A stretch of DNA of 64,000 nucleotides, from contig JALHRL010000007.1 in assembly GCA_022841465.1 (NCBI GenBank), positions 28,458-92,457 of the forward strand. Reading direction: 5' to 3'. Source of the DNA: Bacteroidia bacterium (GTDB lineage Bacteria > Bacteroidota > Bacteroidia > B-17B0 > Aurantibacillaceae). The notes beneath the pieces are model-generated. The model was not told where the DNA came from. It did no database searches and saw only the letters and a program-made list of their open reading frames with translations. Position 1 is the first letter of the stretch, and each line of letters starts with the position of its first letter. Below are positions 9,014 through 18,328 of the stretch, piece after piece. The translations under genes and the position numbers were made by a program.

Positions 9014-10516
9014 ATGAAAAAACTTTTATTTACTTTCTTTATTGTATTCATCGGGTGTAAAGTAATATCTCAATCAACATTTCATAAATTGTATAGTTAC
9101 CCAAGCGGCTTTTTAAATGGCTATGAAAAAATTCATCCTGTAGTTTTTGGAAATAGTTTGTTTTATGCTTATATAGATAATAGCGTTTCTCCGCAAACCG
9201 GTCCATGCTTACAAAAAAATAATTTAGACGGAACTCCGGTGTGGAAGAAAGTTTATACCGGCTTAGGGGATGTTCAACAAATGCAAATTTACAATGATAA
9301 AATACTTTTAATCGGACAAACTACTATTGGTACAGGCACTTCATCCATTGCGCATGTGTTTATTGCAAGCATTGATACGTCTAATGGAAGTATTAATTAT
9401 TTAAGCGAACAATCAATTCCAAATTATTACAGCGCAAGTATTAATTGTTCTAAGGTACTAAGTAATGGAGATGTTTTTATTGGCGGTAGTGCATTTATGC
9501 AAAGCAGTATTTGTTGCAGAGGGTATTTTGCAAGATTTAATGCAAATACCGGCGCACTTGTTTATCAACAATTATTATGGATGGATGGCGCTGCAGATTG
9601 TGCAGTTAAATCTGTAGAAGAATTTAATAACGCACATTTAATTATTACCGGAACGTATAGTGTAACTTCTAATTTTGCAGCAAAAATCACAAACAATGCC
9701 ACACCTTTAGTTGTATTTTCCAAATCGTTTAATGCGCAAATAGATCATGTAACAAAACTAAATTCAAACAGATTGTTGTTTCATACCGGAGGCCTAATGC
9801 TAAAAGTTGATTCTGCATTAAATACTACCCCGGCAATGACTGATTGGGTTTCTCATAGCTTCGGATCTAAAAGCTATTATTTTTTAGGGAGGCTATACGT
9901 TGTTGATCCTTCAAAAAGACTAGCAATTATTGATACTACCGGAAATATGCAAACATCTATGTTTACTTATACCTACAATGTTCCCGGAAATAATTATTTC
10001 AGTAGCGCTTATTTTGCAGGCACGGGAACTAATTTATACATTACTTACGATTATGGTTCAACCGGTGGCCCGTTTTCTTTACTTAAAACAAATTTAAACG
10101 GAAATATGAGCTGCGCTGTTACCGAAACCATTTCTCCATCTACATTTGCAGTAGCATCAAGTATTTTAACTTATTCACTTTCTGCTTATACCGGAACACT
10201 TGGAACCACTACACCAACAATTATTAATGGATCGGTTACCTATACCACAAATTGTTTAACGGCAACAGGTATAATAAATAATGTGTTTGATGCGGCAACG
10301 ATATTAATAAACAATTCAAATGCTAAATACACAGTGCAAAGCGATATGTTGCTAAAGGAGGTTCAAATAATGGATATATCAGGGAGAGTAATTCATTCTA
10401 ATACCTTAAATAATCAATATTATCAGATTGATTTAACGAACGAATCAAACGGTATTTATATATTACTGGTTACTGATTATAACGGAAATTATAAACGATT
10501 TAAATTACTGAAATAA
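9014..10516 (+). CDS. Secreted protein with T9SS C-terminal sorting domain
   Basis: A 500-residue exported protein: signal peptide (residues 1-19, ending VISQ), a long central part that reads like a beta-propeller of a kind common in Bacteroidota (repeated ILxG and ITGTY segments), and a type A T9SS sorting domain over about the last 75 residues (LLKEVQIMDISGRVI, then SNGIYILLV, ending KRFKLLK). It should cross the inner membrane by Sec and the outer membrane by T9SS, and be anchored or released at the surface. The passenger's function is unknown. It stands alone between tamL and a glycosyltransferase. Confidence 0.85.
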   Translation: MKKLLFTFFIVFIGCKVISQSTFHKLYSYPSGFLNGYEKIHPVVFGNSLFYAYIDNSVSPQTGPCLQKNNLDGTPVWKKVYTGLGDVQQMQIYNDKILLIGQTTIGTGTSSIAHVFIASIDTSNGSINYLSEQSIPNYYSASINCSKVLSNGDVFIGGSAFMQSSICCRGYFARFNANTGALVYQQLLWMDGAADCAVKSVEEFNNAHLIITGTYSVTSNFAAKITNNATPLVVFSKSFNAQIDHVTKLNSNRLLFHTGGLMLKVDSALNTTPAMTDWVSHSFGSKSYYFLGRLYVVDPSKRLAIIDTTGNMQTSMFTYTYNVPGNNYFSSAYFAGTGTNLYITYDYGSTGGPFSLLKTNLNGNMSCAVTETISPSTFAVASSILTYSLSAYTGTLGTTTPTIINGSVTYTTNCLTATGIINNVFDAATILINNSNAKYTVQSDMLLKEVQIMDISGRVIHSNTLNNQYYQIDLTNESNGIYILLVTDYNGNYKRFKLLK

Positions 10517-10524
10517 TACATTTG
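10517..10524 (+). promoter_or_regulatory. Candidate -7 box for the glycosyltransferase gene
   Basis: TACATTTG matches the Bacteroidota -7 consensus TAnnTTTG exactly and lies 30 bases before the start codon. No good -33 TTG stands at the usual distance, so support is partial. Confidence 0.4.
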
Positions 10525-10553
10525 ATTTCTAATAAACCCTTAATTTAGCCGCA

Positions 10554-11432
10554 ATGAAAGTAACGGGTTTTACCATTATTAGAAACGCAGTAAAGTACGA
10601 TTATCCTGTTATTGAGGCAATACAAAGTATTTTGCCAATATGTGACGAATTTATTGTTTCTGTGGGGAATAGTGATGATGAAACCTTAGCACTTATAAAA
10701 TCCATACCATCCAATAAAATTAAAATTATGCAAACGATTTGGGATGATTCTAAACGTGTTGGTGGTTTAGTATTGTCGGATGAAACAAATAAGGTATTAG
10801 ATTCAATAGCGGCTGATACCGATTGGTGTTTTTATATTCAATCAGATGAATGTGTACACGAACAGGATTTAAAAATTATTCGTGATGCAATGGAAATGCA
10901 TAAAAACAATAAAGAAGTACAAGGTTTGTTATTTGGATACAAACATTTTTATGGAAGTTACAATTATATTGGAATAGGGCGCAGGTGGTACAGCAATGAA
11001 ATAAGAATTGTTAGAAACAGTAAATCGATACGGTCTTATAAAGATGCACAGGGATTTAGAACAGTTAACGGAGAAAAATTAAAAGTAAAAAAAGCGAATG
11101 CCTTTATTTATCATTACGGTTGGGTAAAGCCTCCTAAAGCACAACAAGCTAAACAAGAAAGTTTTCATAAAATGTGGCACGACGATAATTGGATGAATGA
11201 AAATATTAAAATAGTAAAAGAATTTGATTACAGTAATATTGATTTTTTAGCAGAATATAAAGGAAGTCATCCCGCAGTTTACACCACACGTATTGCAAAT
11301 GCCAACTGGAATTTTGTTTACAATAAGTCAAAAATTAAAGTGAGTTTAAAACACCGAATATTATTCTTTATTGAAAATACTTTTGGTTGGCGAATTGGAG
11401 AAAACAGGAATTATATTTTATTAAAAGATTAA
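10554..11432 (+). CDS. Family 2 glycosyltransferase
   Basis: A 292-residue cytoplasmic or membrane-associated glycosyltransferase with the GT-A fold of family GT2. The N-terminus (VTGFTIIRNAVKYDYPVIEA) is the nucleotide-sugar binding strand, and QSDECVHEQDL holds the acidic metal-binding region that stands in for DxD. A later His- and Trp-rich segment (FIYHYGWVKPP) is typical of the small GT2 enzymes used in surface glycan synthesis. Donor and acceptor cannot be named. It has its own -7 box and its stop codon overlaps the convergent transporter gene by four bases. Confidence 0.8.
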   Translation: MKVTGFTIIRNAVKYDYPVIEAIQSILPICDEFIVSVGNSDDETLALIKSIPSNKIKIMQTIWDDSKRVGGLVLSDETNKVLDSIAADTDWCFYIQSDECVHEQDLKIIRDAMEMHKNNKEVQGLLFGYKHFYGSYNYIGIGRRWYSNEIRIVRNSKSIRSYKDAQGFRTVNGEKLKVKKANAFIYHYGWVKPPKAQQAKQESFHKMWHDDNWMNENIKIVKEFDYSNIDFLAEYKGSHPAVYTTRIANANWNFVYNKSKIKVSLKHRILFFIENTFGWRIGENRNYILLKD

Positions 11433-12757
11433 GCATCTACTTCTTCTTGTTTAAGCCTAAGCAGTAATCCTAATCCAATTACAAAAAATAAAATCAAAAT
11501 TAATACTGAGTTTCTCATTCCTCCACTAATTTGGCTTATAACTCCAAAAGAAATAGTTCCCAAAATCATTCCCATTTTTTCCATTACATCGTAAAAGCTA
11601 AAATAGGCCGTATGATCATCTCTTTCAGGTAATAGTTTAGAGTAAGTAGAGCGGGATAATGCTTGTATACCACCCATTACAAAACCTACAGAAGCAGCAA
11701 CAATATAAAAATGAAAAGGTAAACGAAGAATGGCATAGGTGTATATGCAAACACAAATCCAAATAATGATGGCAAGGGTTAAACCTTTTATGTTTCCAAT
11801 TTTTTTAGAAATAAATGAAAAGAAAAAAGAGCCTGCAACTCCTAAAAATTGTATCAAAAGTATGCTTACTATTAATGAGTTTGTTTTTGTTTTTTCATCG
11901 GGCCAAACTACTTCTTTTCTGGCAAATAGCACTGCCATTACCATTATGGTTTGTACGCCCATGTTGTAAAAAAAGTAAGATGAAAGGAATTTTTTTATTT
12001 CAGGTCGGTTTTTAATATCTATCCAAACTTTTTTTAGCTCGTTAAAACCTTTAGAAAGTAAATTTTTTTCGGAACCTTTTGCTTTGCGAGTTTTACCGGG
12101 TAATTTTTTAAAGGTAAGTTGCGCAAATCCAATCCACCACAAACCCGTTAACAAAAACGAATCTTTCACCTCATAAAATCCTTTTCCGCTTGCAGGGTCT
12201 TTTTTAAAAACTATAATTCCTATCAAACATACTATTAATAGTAAGGAACTGCCAAAATACCCAAGGGCAAAGCCGCGAGCACTTACTCTATCTTGATTAT
12301 CTTCCGTAGCAATTTCGGGTAAATAAGAGTTGTAAAAAACCAAGCTTCCCCAAAAACCAATGGTAGCGGTAACAAAAGGAATAAAACTAAGGCCTAACAT
12401 TTCTCTGTCAAAAAAGTATAAGCACATGCATGAAATAGAACCCAGGTAACAGAAAAATTGTAAATACCTTTTTTTGTTTCCGTAATAATCTGCAATACCT
12501 GATAGTATTGGCGCTAAAAAAACCACAATAAGTAAAGCAAATGAGTATACATAAGAGTATATATCTTGGTTTTTAAACTGCATACCAAACAAGGTAACCA
12601 TATCTCCAACATCTTGTCCGTTTATATGACTGGTTTGGTATTCGTAATAATTAGGAAATATTGCCGATGTAATTACCAGAGGAAAAACAGAGTTTGCCCA
12701 ATCGTAAAAGGTCCATGCTTTAATTATTTTTGGGTCGTTTTTTTGAATAACACTCAT
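11429..12757 (-). CDS. MFS transporter, UMF1 (Atg22-like) family
   Basis: An integral membrane transporter with about 11-12 hydrophobic segments. The N-terminal segment KAWTFYDWANSVFPLVITS is the signature of the UMF1/Atg22 group of the major facilitator superfamily, whose members are thought to export small solutes such as amino acids, though bacterial substrates are unknown. The frame runs 29 codons further upstream, into the RadC gene. The Met at 12757 gives the normal family N-terminus and leaves a 10-base gap to radC, so it was chosen. It is probably co-transcribed with radC. Confidence 0.85.
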   Translation of the reverse strand: MSVIQKNDPKIIKAWTFYDWANSVFPLVITSAIFPNYYEYQTSHINGQDVGDMVTLFGMQFKNQDIYSYVYSFALLIVVFLAPILSGIADYYGNKKRYLQFFCYLGSISCMCLYFFDREMLGLSFIPFVTATIGFWGSLVFYNSYLPEIATEDNQDRVSARGFALGYFGSSLLLIVCLIGIIVFKKDPASGKGFYEVKDSFLLTGLWWIGFAQLTFKKLPGKTRKAKGSEKNLLSKGFNELKKVWIDIKNRPEIKKFLSSYFFYNMGVQTIMVMAVLFARKEVVWPDEKTKTNSLIVSILLIQFLGVAGSFFFSFISKKIGNIKGLTLAIIIWICVCIYTYAILRLPFHFYIVAASVGFVMGGIQALSRSTYSKLLPERDDHTAYFSFYDVMEKMGMILGTISFGVISQISGGMRNSVLILILFFVIGLGLLLRLKQEEVDA

Positions 12758-12767
12758 AAAGTTATGC

Positions 12768-13493
12768 TTAAAGTATTCCTTCGTCGGTAAAACTATAATA
12801 TGCCTGATTGGCCACAATAATATGATCAAACAAACTAATATCAAATAATTTTAAACCTTGCTTTGTTTTTTTTGTAATCTCAATATCTTGCTCACTTGGT
12901 TTGTTGTTGCCGCTGGGGTGGTTATGTGCAAGAATAACGCCGCTTGAATTATTTTCAATGGCGCTTTTAGCAATTAATCTTACATCTACTACTGTACCGC
13001 TAATACCTCCCTTACTCAACTTCTCCATTTTAATTACTTTATTAGCTCGGTTTAATAGTATTATCCAAAACTCTTCATAATGCAAATCCATAATTTTTGG
13101 CGCTATTAAAGCATAAGCATCTTTACTGGAGCCAATGTGGTAAAGTTCGTCGGCGTTTTTATCGGTTCTTCTTTTTCCCAGTTCAAAAGCTGCGGCAATG
13201 TTTACTGCTTTAGCCGGACCAACGCCTTTAAACTTCATTAATTCGGTAGTGGTTAACCGGGCTAAATTATTAATATTGTTATTGTTTTCGTGTAAAATGC
13301 GTTGCGCAAGTTGTAATGCCGTTTCTTGGGTGTTTCCGGAGCCTAAAATAATAGCCAATAACTCTGCATCACTAACGTGTTGCCGGCCCAATTGAATTAG
13401 TTTTTCTCTAGGCCTATCATCTTCTGCTAAAGCTTTTAACGGAATATGTTTATTTATGTTTTCCAACAAAGCTAATATATACAATATATGCAT
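12768..13493 (-). CDS. radC: RadC-family JAB/MPN metalloprotein
   Basis: A RadC (YicR/UPF0758) protein of about 242 residues. It has an N-terminal helix-hairpin-helix part (LMKFKGVGPAKAVNIAAAFELG) and a C-terminal JAMM metal-binding motif (AHNHPSGNNKPSEQD). Despite its name the family has no proven role in DNA repair; a nuclease or protease activity has been suggested. The ATG at 13493 is the closest to the usual family start (IPLKALAEDDRPREKL follows 16 codons later). A TAnnTTTG match inside that span (13474-13467 on this strand) hints that a later non-ATG start might be the real one. Confidence 0.85.
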   Translation of the reverse strand: MHILYILALLENINKHIPLKALAEDDRPREKLIQLGRQHVSDAELLAIILGSGNTQETALQLAQRILHENNNNINNLARLTTTELMKFKGVGPAKAVNIAAAFELGKRRTDKNADELYHIGSSKDAYALIAPKIMDLHYEEFWIILLNRANKVIKMEKLSKGGISGTVVDVRLIAKSAIENNSSGVILAHNHPSGNNKPSEQDIEITKKTKQGLKLFDISLFDHIIVANQAYYSFTDEGIL

Positions 13494-13511
13494 AAATTTG
13501 TACACAATTTT

Positions 13512-14768
13512 ATGAGCTTTTTTAATAATCGGATTCCCGAAATTTTCACCATAAAAAATTATCGCTATTTTATTTATGCTCGGTTTTTTTTGGTAATGGG
13601 TATTCAATTGCAAATGAGTACCATTAATTTACAGGTGTACTATCAGTTTACAAAAGAAGAGTTTATTTTAGGAATGATTGGTTTGGCAGAAGCAGTTCCT
13701 TTTATAATTACTTCCTTTTTTAGCGGACACTATGCCGATGTTTTAAACAGAAAAAAAATTGTAATAACAGCTATTTCATTTTTATTATTGGGTGCAGTGT
13801 TGCTTTACATTAACAGTTTACCCTTTGTTAACTTTTTAAAATCTTTTGGTTTAACCGCCTTGTTTGTAATTGTTTTTATTTTTGGGATTATACGCTCCTT
13901 TTTATCTGCCAGCATTCAACCGTTAATGGCTTCATTAATTCCCAGAAATTTATATACACAATCGGCAACATGGAATAGCACTGCCTGGCACATTGGCGCA
14001 ATATTAGGCCCTGTAATTTCAGGTTTAGTTTATGGTTATAATAATGCCATGAATGCAGATTGGTGTTACGCTTTAAATATTGTTTTTTACTCCATTGCAT
14101 TGTTTTACATTTTTATGGTGAAGTATACTGAAACTATTGTAAATGAAAAGAAAGAGCGTTTGGTAGACAGCATGAAAGTGGGCTTAAATTTTGTGTTTTC
14201 TAATAAAATGATTTTAAGTGCACTTTCTTTAGATTTATTTGCAGTTTTATTTGGCGGAGCAGTGGCATTAATCCCTGCATTTACCGATAAAGTTTTAGGC
14301 TTGGGCCCCGAAGCCTACGGTTTATTAAGAACATCGCCTGCCATTGGCGCGGTGGTAATGGCATTAATATTGGCAATTAAACCACCTGGAAAAAATGCAG
14401 GTGTTGCTCTTTTAGTTTCGGTTGCGGCTTTTGGTGTGTTTACTATTTTATTTGCATTAAGTACCAATTACTGGATGGCATTTTTTATGTTGTTTTTAAC
14501 CGGGGCCTTTGATAATATAAGTGTGGTGGTAAGGCATACCATTATTCAATTAATGACACCCGATAACATGCGCGGTAGGGTTAGTGCAGTGAATAGCATT
14601 TTTATTGGTTCCAGTAACGAAATTGGTGCTTTTGAAAGTGGTTTAGCCGCAAGGTTTTTGGGCTTAGTTCCTTCTATTGTATTTGGTGGAGCTATGACAA
14701 TTGCTGTTGTTCTTGGTATTAACAAAGCTAATCCTAAGTTAAAGAAGTTAGATTTAACCGATGTTTAA
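13512..14768 (+). CDS. MFS transporter
   Basis: A 418-residue major facilitator superfamily protein with about 11-12 transmembrane helices, resembling the EntS/MFS_3 exporter group. Between helices 2 and 3 it shows the MFS loop motif GHYADVLNRKKI, and a second-half loop DNMRGRVSAVNS. Substrate unknown, probably an efflux function. Two starts are possible: ATG 13488, which shares bases with the radC start, or ATG 13512, which follows a TAAATTTG -7 box (13493-13500). The second is preferred. The next gene begins at the base right after its stop codon, so the two are translated from one message. Confidence 0.8.
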   Translation: MSFFNNRIPEIFTIKNYRYFIYARFFLVMGIQLQMSTINLQVYYQFTKEEFILGMIGLAEAVPFIITSFFSGHYADVLNRKKIVITAISFLLLGAVLLYINSLPFVNFLKSFGLTALFVIVFIFGIIRSFLSASIQPLMASLIPRNLYTQSATWNSTAWHIGAILGPVISGLVYGYNNAMNADWCYALNIVFYSIALFYIFMVKYTETIVNEKKERLVDSMKVGLNFVFSNKMILSALSLDLFAVLFGGAVALIPAFTDKVLGLGPEAYGLLRTSPAIGAVVMALILAIKPPGKNAGVALLVSVAAFGVFTILFALSTNYWMAFFMLFLTGAFDNISVVVRHTIIQLMTPDNMRGRVSAVNSIFIGSSNEIGAFESGLAARFLGLVPSIVFGGAMTIAVVLGINKANPKLKKLDLTDV

Positions 14769-15536
14769 ATGAAACAAGATATTAAAGCGCTTCTAGATGA
14801 AAAGGTTTTAAAATACAATTCGCCCGAATTTATTGAGAACGATCCTATATTAATTCCACACCAATTTAAATTAAAAGAAGATATTGAAATTGCAGGGTTT
14901 TTAAGCGCAACCATTGCTTGGGGAAATCGTAAATCAATTATTAATAATGCACAAAAATTAATGCATTTAATTGAAGATGCACCTTTTGATTTTATATCTA
15001 ATTGCAACGAAAAGGATTTAAAACGCTTTGATAAATTTGTTCATCGCACATTTAACGGTACCGATTGTACATTTTTTATTCGTGCTTTAAAAAATATTTA
15101 TAAAAAGAACGGTGGCTTAGAAAATGTATTTGCTTTAGGATTAAATAAGAATGACAATAATATAAAAAATGCAATTATTAATTTTAGAGAAGTGTTTTTG
15201 CAAACCAAACATTTGTCCAGAAGTGAAAAACATCTTTCGAATCCATTAAAAAATTCAAGTGCTAAACGTTTGTGCATGTATTTACGTTGGATGGTTAGAA
15301 ACGATGGTAGAGGAGTAGATTTTGGTATTTGGAAATCTATTAAACCTTCGCAATTGTGTTTGCCATTAGATGTACATACGGGTAATGTTAGCAGAACATT
15401 AAAATTATTAAAGAGAAATCAAAACGATTGGATTTCAGTAGAGGAAATTACATCCGTATTAAAAAAGTTTGATGCAAAAGATCCCATTAAATACGATTTT
15501 GCTTTGTTCGGACTTGGTGCAAATAAAGAAATTTAG
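14769..15536 (+). CDS. TIGR02757 (DUF2400) family protein
   Basis: A 255-residue protein of the TIGR02757 family, recognised by PHQFKLKEDIEIAGFLSATIAWGNR cut here to its core FLSATIAWGNR, and by KRLCMYLRWMVRNDG and LCLPLDVHTGN near the C-terminus. The family is found mainly in Bacteroidota and spirochaetes. Its helical fold and the motif LPLDVH recall HhH-type DNA glycosylases of the Ogg/AlkD kind, but no activity is established. It starts directly after the stop of the upstream MFS gene. Its stop codon overlaps that of the convergent secreted-protein gene by four bases. Confidence 0.85.
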   Translation: MKQDIKALLDEKVLKYNSPEFIENDPILIPHQFKLKEDIEIAGFLSATIAWGNRKSIINNAQKLMHLIEDAPFDFISNCNEKDLKRFDKFVHRTFNGTDCTFFIRALKNIYKKNGGLENVFALGLNKNDNNIKNAIINFREVFLQTKHLSRSEKHLSNPLKNSSAKRLCMYLRWMVRNDGRGVDFGIWKSIKPSQLCLPLDVHTGNVSRTLKLLKRNQNDWISVEEITSVLKKFDAKDPIKYDFALFGLGANKEI

Positions 15537-16180
15537 TTTAAAGTGTATATAGGATGTTTTTCGTTATACATTCTTATGTAACGCGACACTTGTTTTTTTC
15601 TATTTCTTTTGCTTAATTTTTTAAATTGAGCATACACTTCTTCATCTCGCTTAATTAATTTTTCTGCCTCACTCATTGAAAAGCTTACAACAATACCGTC
15701 GTAATAATTCATTAAAAACTCCCTCACTTCTTGTGTTTTGGTTGCGCGTGCACCTCCCGGTCCAAATACAGGGTCGTAAATACCATTGTAATATCCAATT
15801 ACTTCTACCACCCCGGCAAAATAACAAATAGAACCAAATACGGGTACTCTGTAAAAGGCCCCATTAAAATTTACAAACAAAGTTTTGTTTTGTACAAAGC
15901 CCCAAATTGTTTTCGATTCTATTGAATAGTTAGCGCCGTTTAAAGAATAATTAATTTTTTCGCGTGTAGTTGTTTTGAAATAAAAATCTAATTGTTCTTT
16001 ATTAATATCGGTGTTAATGTTTTCTTTGGTAACCGGGCTATTTTTTCTAAAATCTGAATGCGTTAAATATAAGCCGTCTTTAAAATAATTTAGTTCGTTA
16101 ATAATGCTGCTATCGCCTTGGGCAAGTAAACAATTGCTTGTAAAAAGAATAAAAAATATTTTAACAATAATGCGTAGCAA
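15533..16180 (-). CDS. Secreted protein of unknown function
   Basis: A 215-residue exported protein with a signal peptide (residues 1-20, ending CLLAQ). The middle part alternates polar and aromatic residues as in a beta-rich fold and includes a Gly/Pro loop (DPVFGPGGARATKTQEV). The C-terminal 50 residues are Lys/Arg-rich and helical. No catalytic motif or known family is recognised. It is divergent from the subtilase gene, with 36 bases between the starts, which must hold both promoters. It overlaps TIGR02757 tail to tail. Confidence 0.55.
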   Translation of the reverse strand: MLRIIVKIFFILFTSNCLLAQGDSSIINELNYFKDGLYLTHSDFRKNSPVTKENINTDINKEQLDFYFKTTTREKINYSLNGANYSIESKTIWGFVQNKTLFVNFNGAFYRVPVFGSICYFAGVVEVIGYYNGIYDPVFGPGGARATKTQEVREFLMNYYDGIVVSFSMSEAEKLIKRDEEVYAQFKKLSKRNRKKQVSRYIRMYNEKHPIYTLN

Positions 16181-16216
16181 AGCAGTAAAAGTTTTTTGTA
16201 AATTTAAAGATAAATT

Positions 16217-18325
16217 ATGCGCAAACTATTATTTTTTTATTTGTTAAGTATACAATTTTCAGTTTTTTCACAAGAAAATTGCAATGCTTTTTTAAAGGCT
16301 TCTTTTTCGGAAGGAAGTTTACCATCTTCATTTGATGTGCTTGTTAAAGGAAATGTTGATTATTTAATATCCAACGCTTCTTCCTTAGGGATTTCAGTAA
16401 ATTATTATGCTGGCGATGTGGCTTCTGTTAGAACTTCTGTTAATTCCTTGGCAATTTTACTTGCTTCCAAATATGTTTCATTTGTGGAATACAATTACAC
16501 TAAAACAGAAACGTTTAGTGATACCATGTTGGTTAAAAATAGAATTAAAGATGTGAAAACCGGGGCATCTCCTCTAGCGCAAGCATATAACGGAACAGGT
16601 GTTGTTGTTGGAATAATGGATAGTGGTATAGATTTTAATCATCCTGATTTTAAATTAAGTAATGGCGATACCCGTATTCAATTTATTTGGGATCAAAATC
16701 AAACTTCAGGCTCAACCGTTCCTGCACCTTATAATTACGGTATTGAATGGACCGCCGCACAAATTAACGCCAGTTTGTGTACACACAGTGATATGGCAAG
16801 TTACGGCCATGGCACGCATGTTTCCGGAATTGCTGCCGGAAACGGTTTAGCAACCGGAACCCACGAAGGAATTGCCTCTCAGGCAGATTTGGTTGTTGTT
16901 TCCATGAAATTTAATTCTATTAATAATATTTATTCAGATGCCGTAAATTATATTTTTTCAAAAGCAACGGCCTTAGGAAAACCTTGTGTAATTAATGCAA
17001 GTGTGGGGAATTATTATGGAAGTCATGATGGTACCGATTTGCAAACGCAATTAATTAATAATATGTTGAATGCAAATTCAGGGAGAGTTTTAGTGGCTGC
17101 GGCAGGAAATGCGGGTAATTTAAAAATGCATACAAAAACTACTATTAATACCACCGATACAACTTTTACTTGGTTAAGAAAAAATGGCTCCCCTATTTAT
17201 CATTTTGTGTATGCTGATACGGCTCAGTTTAAAAACATTAAAATGAGTATTGCTGCTAATCGTCCTAATTTTGAAGATTTGGGTAGAATTCCTTTGCAAA
17301 CCTATACCTATGGAATTTCAGGTATTAAAACAGATACCTTAAAAAATAACGGAAACAGAATTGGAATAATTAAAACAACTTCAAGTATTAATTCATTTGG
17401 AGTGTATGAACGTTTCTTTCAAATTATTCCAGATTCAAATAATTACTATTGGCGGGTTGAAGCAACCGGCAACGGTTTATACGATTCTTGGAATTTTGAT
17501 TTTGTAAGCACTAATTTACCTTCTGTTTCACAATATTCTAACATTGTAAATTATATAATGCCCGATACAATTTCTACCATTGTTTCCGGTTTTCAGTGCA
17601 GCGATGAAGTTATAACCGTTGGAAATTATATTAACAAAAACACCTGGTACGATGTAAACAATACTTTGCAAAATTCAGGCGAAGTTCAGGGTAAAATTAA
17701 AGAAACGAGTAGTGGAGGACCAACCCGCGATAACAGAGTTAAACCTGAGGTTGTAGCAACCGGTGCTAATGTTTTTGCTGCCATGGCTTTAGGAATGCAA
17801 GCTAATTTAGTGGCTAATGCCCCATCGGCAGTAGCACCGGGAAGTATGCATGTACAAGGTGGCGGTACATCGGCTTCATCGCCTGTGGTTGCAGGACTGG
17901 CGGCACTTTATTTAGAAGCCTATCCAAACGCTACCAATCAACAAGTGCGAGATGCCATTAAAAACTGTACCTATAGCGATGGTTTTACAGGTTCTTTACC
18001 CAATAATGTTTACGGTTATGGTAAGTTAGATGGTAAGGCTGCCATGTTGTGTGCTATTTTTACAGGAATAAATACTGTTAAAATTGAAAATGGAATTAAA
18101 GCTTACCCAAACCCGTTTCAGGATAAAATACAATTTACCTTGCCTGATAATTTTAAAGGAACAGTAAATGTATACGATGTTTCAGGAAAACAAATTTTAA
18201 CTGAGCAAGTGAATAACGAAACATACACTTTAAACAAATCTCAATTAACTAATTATAGCGGACTACTAATGATTCATTTTATTGATGAAACTAGTGTATA
18301 TTCTGTAAAAGTTATTGCACAATAA
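16217..18325 (+). CDS. S8 subtilisin-like protease with T9SS sorting domain
   Basis: A secreted serine protease of 702 residues. The catalytic triad is visible as Asp135 (GIMDSGIDFNHPDF), His198 (YGHGTHVSGIAAG) and Ser552 (GGGTSASSPVVAGLA). The oxyanion region AAAGNAGN lies between His and Ser. An extra domain of about 200 residues is inserted before the Ser motif, so the His-to-Ser distance is far longer than in plain subtilisins. The last 75 residues are a type A T9SS domain (AYPNPFQDKIQF, VYDVSGKQI). It should work at or outside the cell surface on protein substrates. prmC follows after three bases. Confidence 0.92.
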   Translation: MRKLLFFYLLSIQFSVFSQENCNAFLKASFSEGSLPSSFDVLVKGNVDYLISNASSLGISVNYYAGDVASVRTSVNSLAILLASKYVSFVEYNYTKTETFSDTMLVKNRIKDVKTGASPLAQAYNGTGVVVGIMDSGIDFNHPDFKLSNGDTRIQFIWDQNQTSGSTVPAPYNYGIEWTAAQINASLCTHSDMASYGHGTHVSGIAAGNGLATGTHEGIASQADLVVVSMKFNSINNIYSDAVNYIFSKATALGKPCVINASVGNYYGSHDGTDLQTQLINNMLNANSGRVLVAAAGNAGNLKMHTKTTINTTDTTFTWLRKNGSPIYHFVYADTAQFKNIKMSIAANRPNFEDLGRIPLQTYTYGISGIKTDTLKNNGNRIGIIKTTSSINSFGVYERFFQIIPDSNNYYWRVEATGNGLYDSWNFDFVSTNLPSVSQYSNIVNYIMPDTISTIVSGFQCSDEVITVGNYINKNTWYDVNNTLQNSGEVQGKIKETSSGGPTRDNRVKPEVVATGANVFAAMALGMQANLVANAPSAVAPGSMHVQGGGTSASSPVVAGLAALYLEAYPNATNQQVRDAIKNCTYSDGFTGSLPNNVYGYGKLDGKAAMLCAIFTGINTVKIENGIKAYPNPFQDKIQFTLPDNFKGTVNVYDVSGKQILTEQVNNETYTLNKSQLTNYSGLLMIHFIDETSVYSVKVIAQ

Positions 18326-18328
18326 TTT

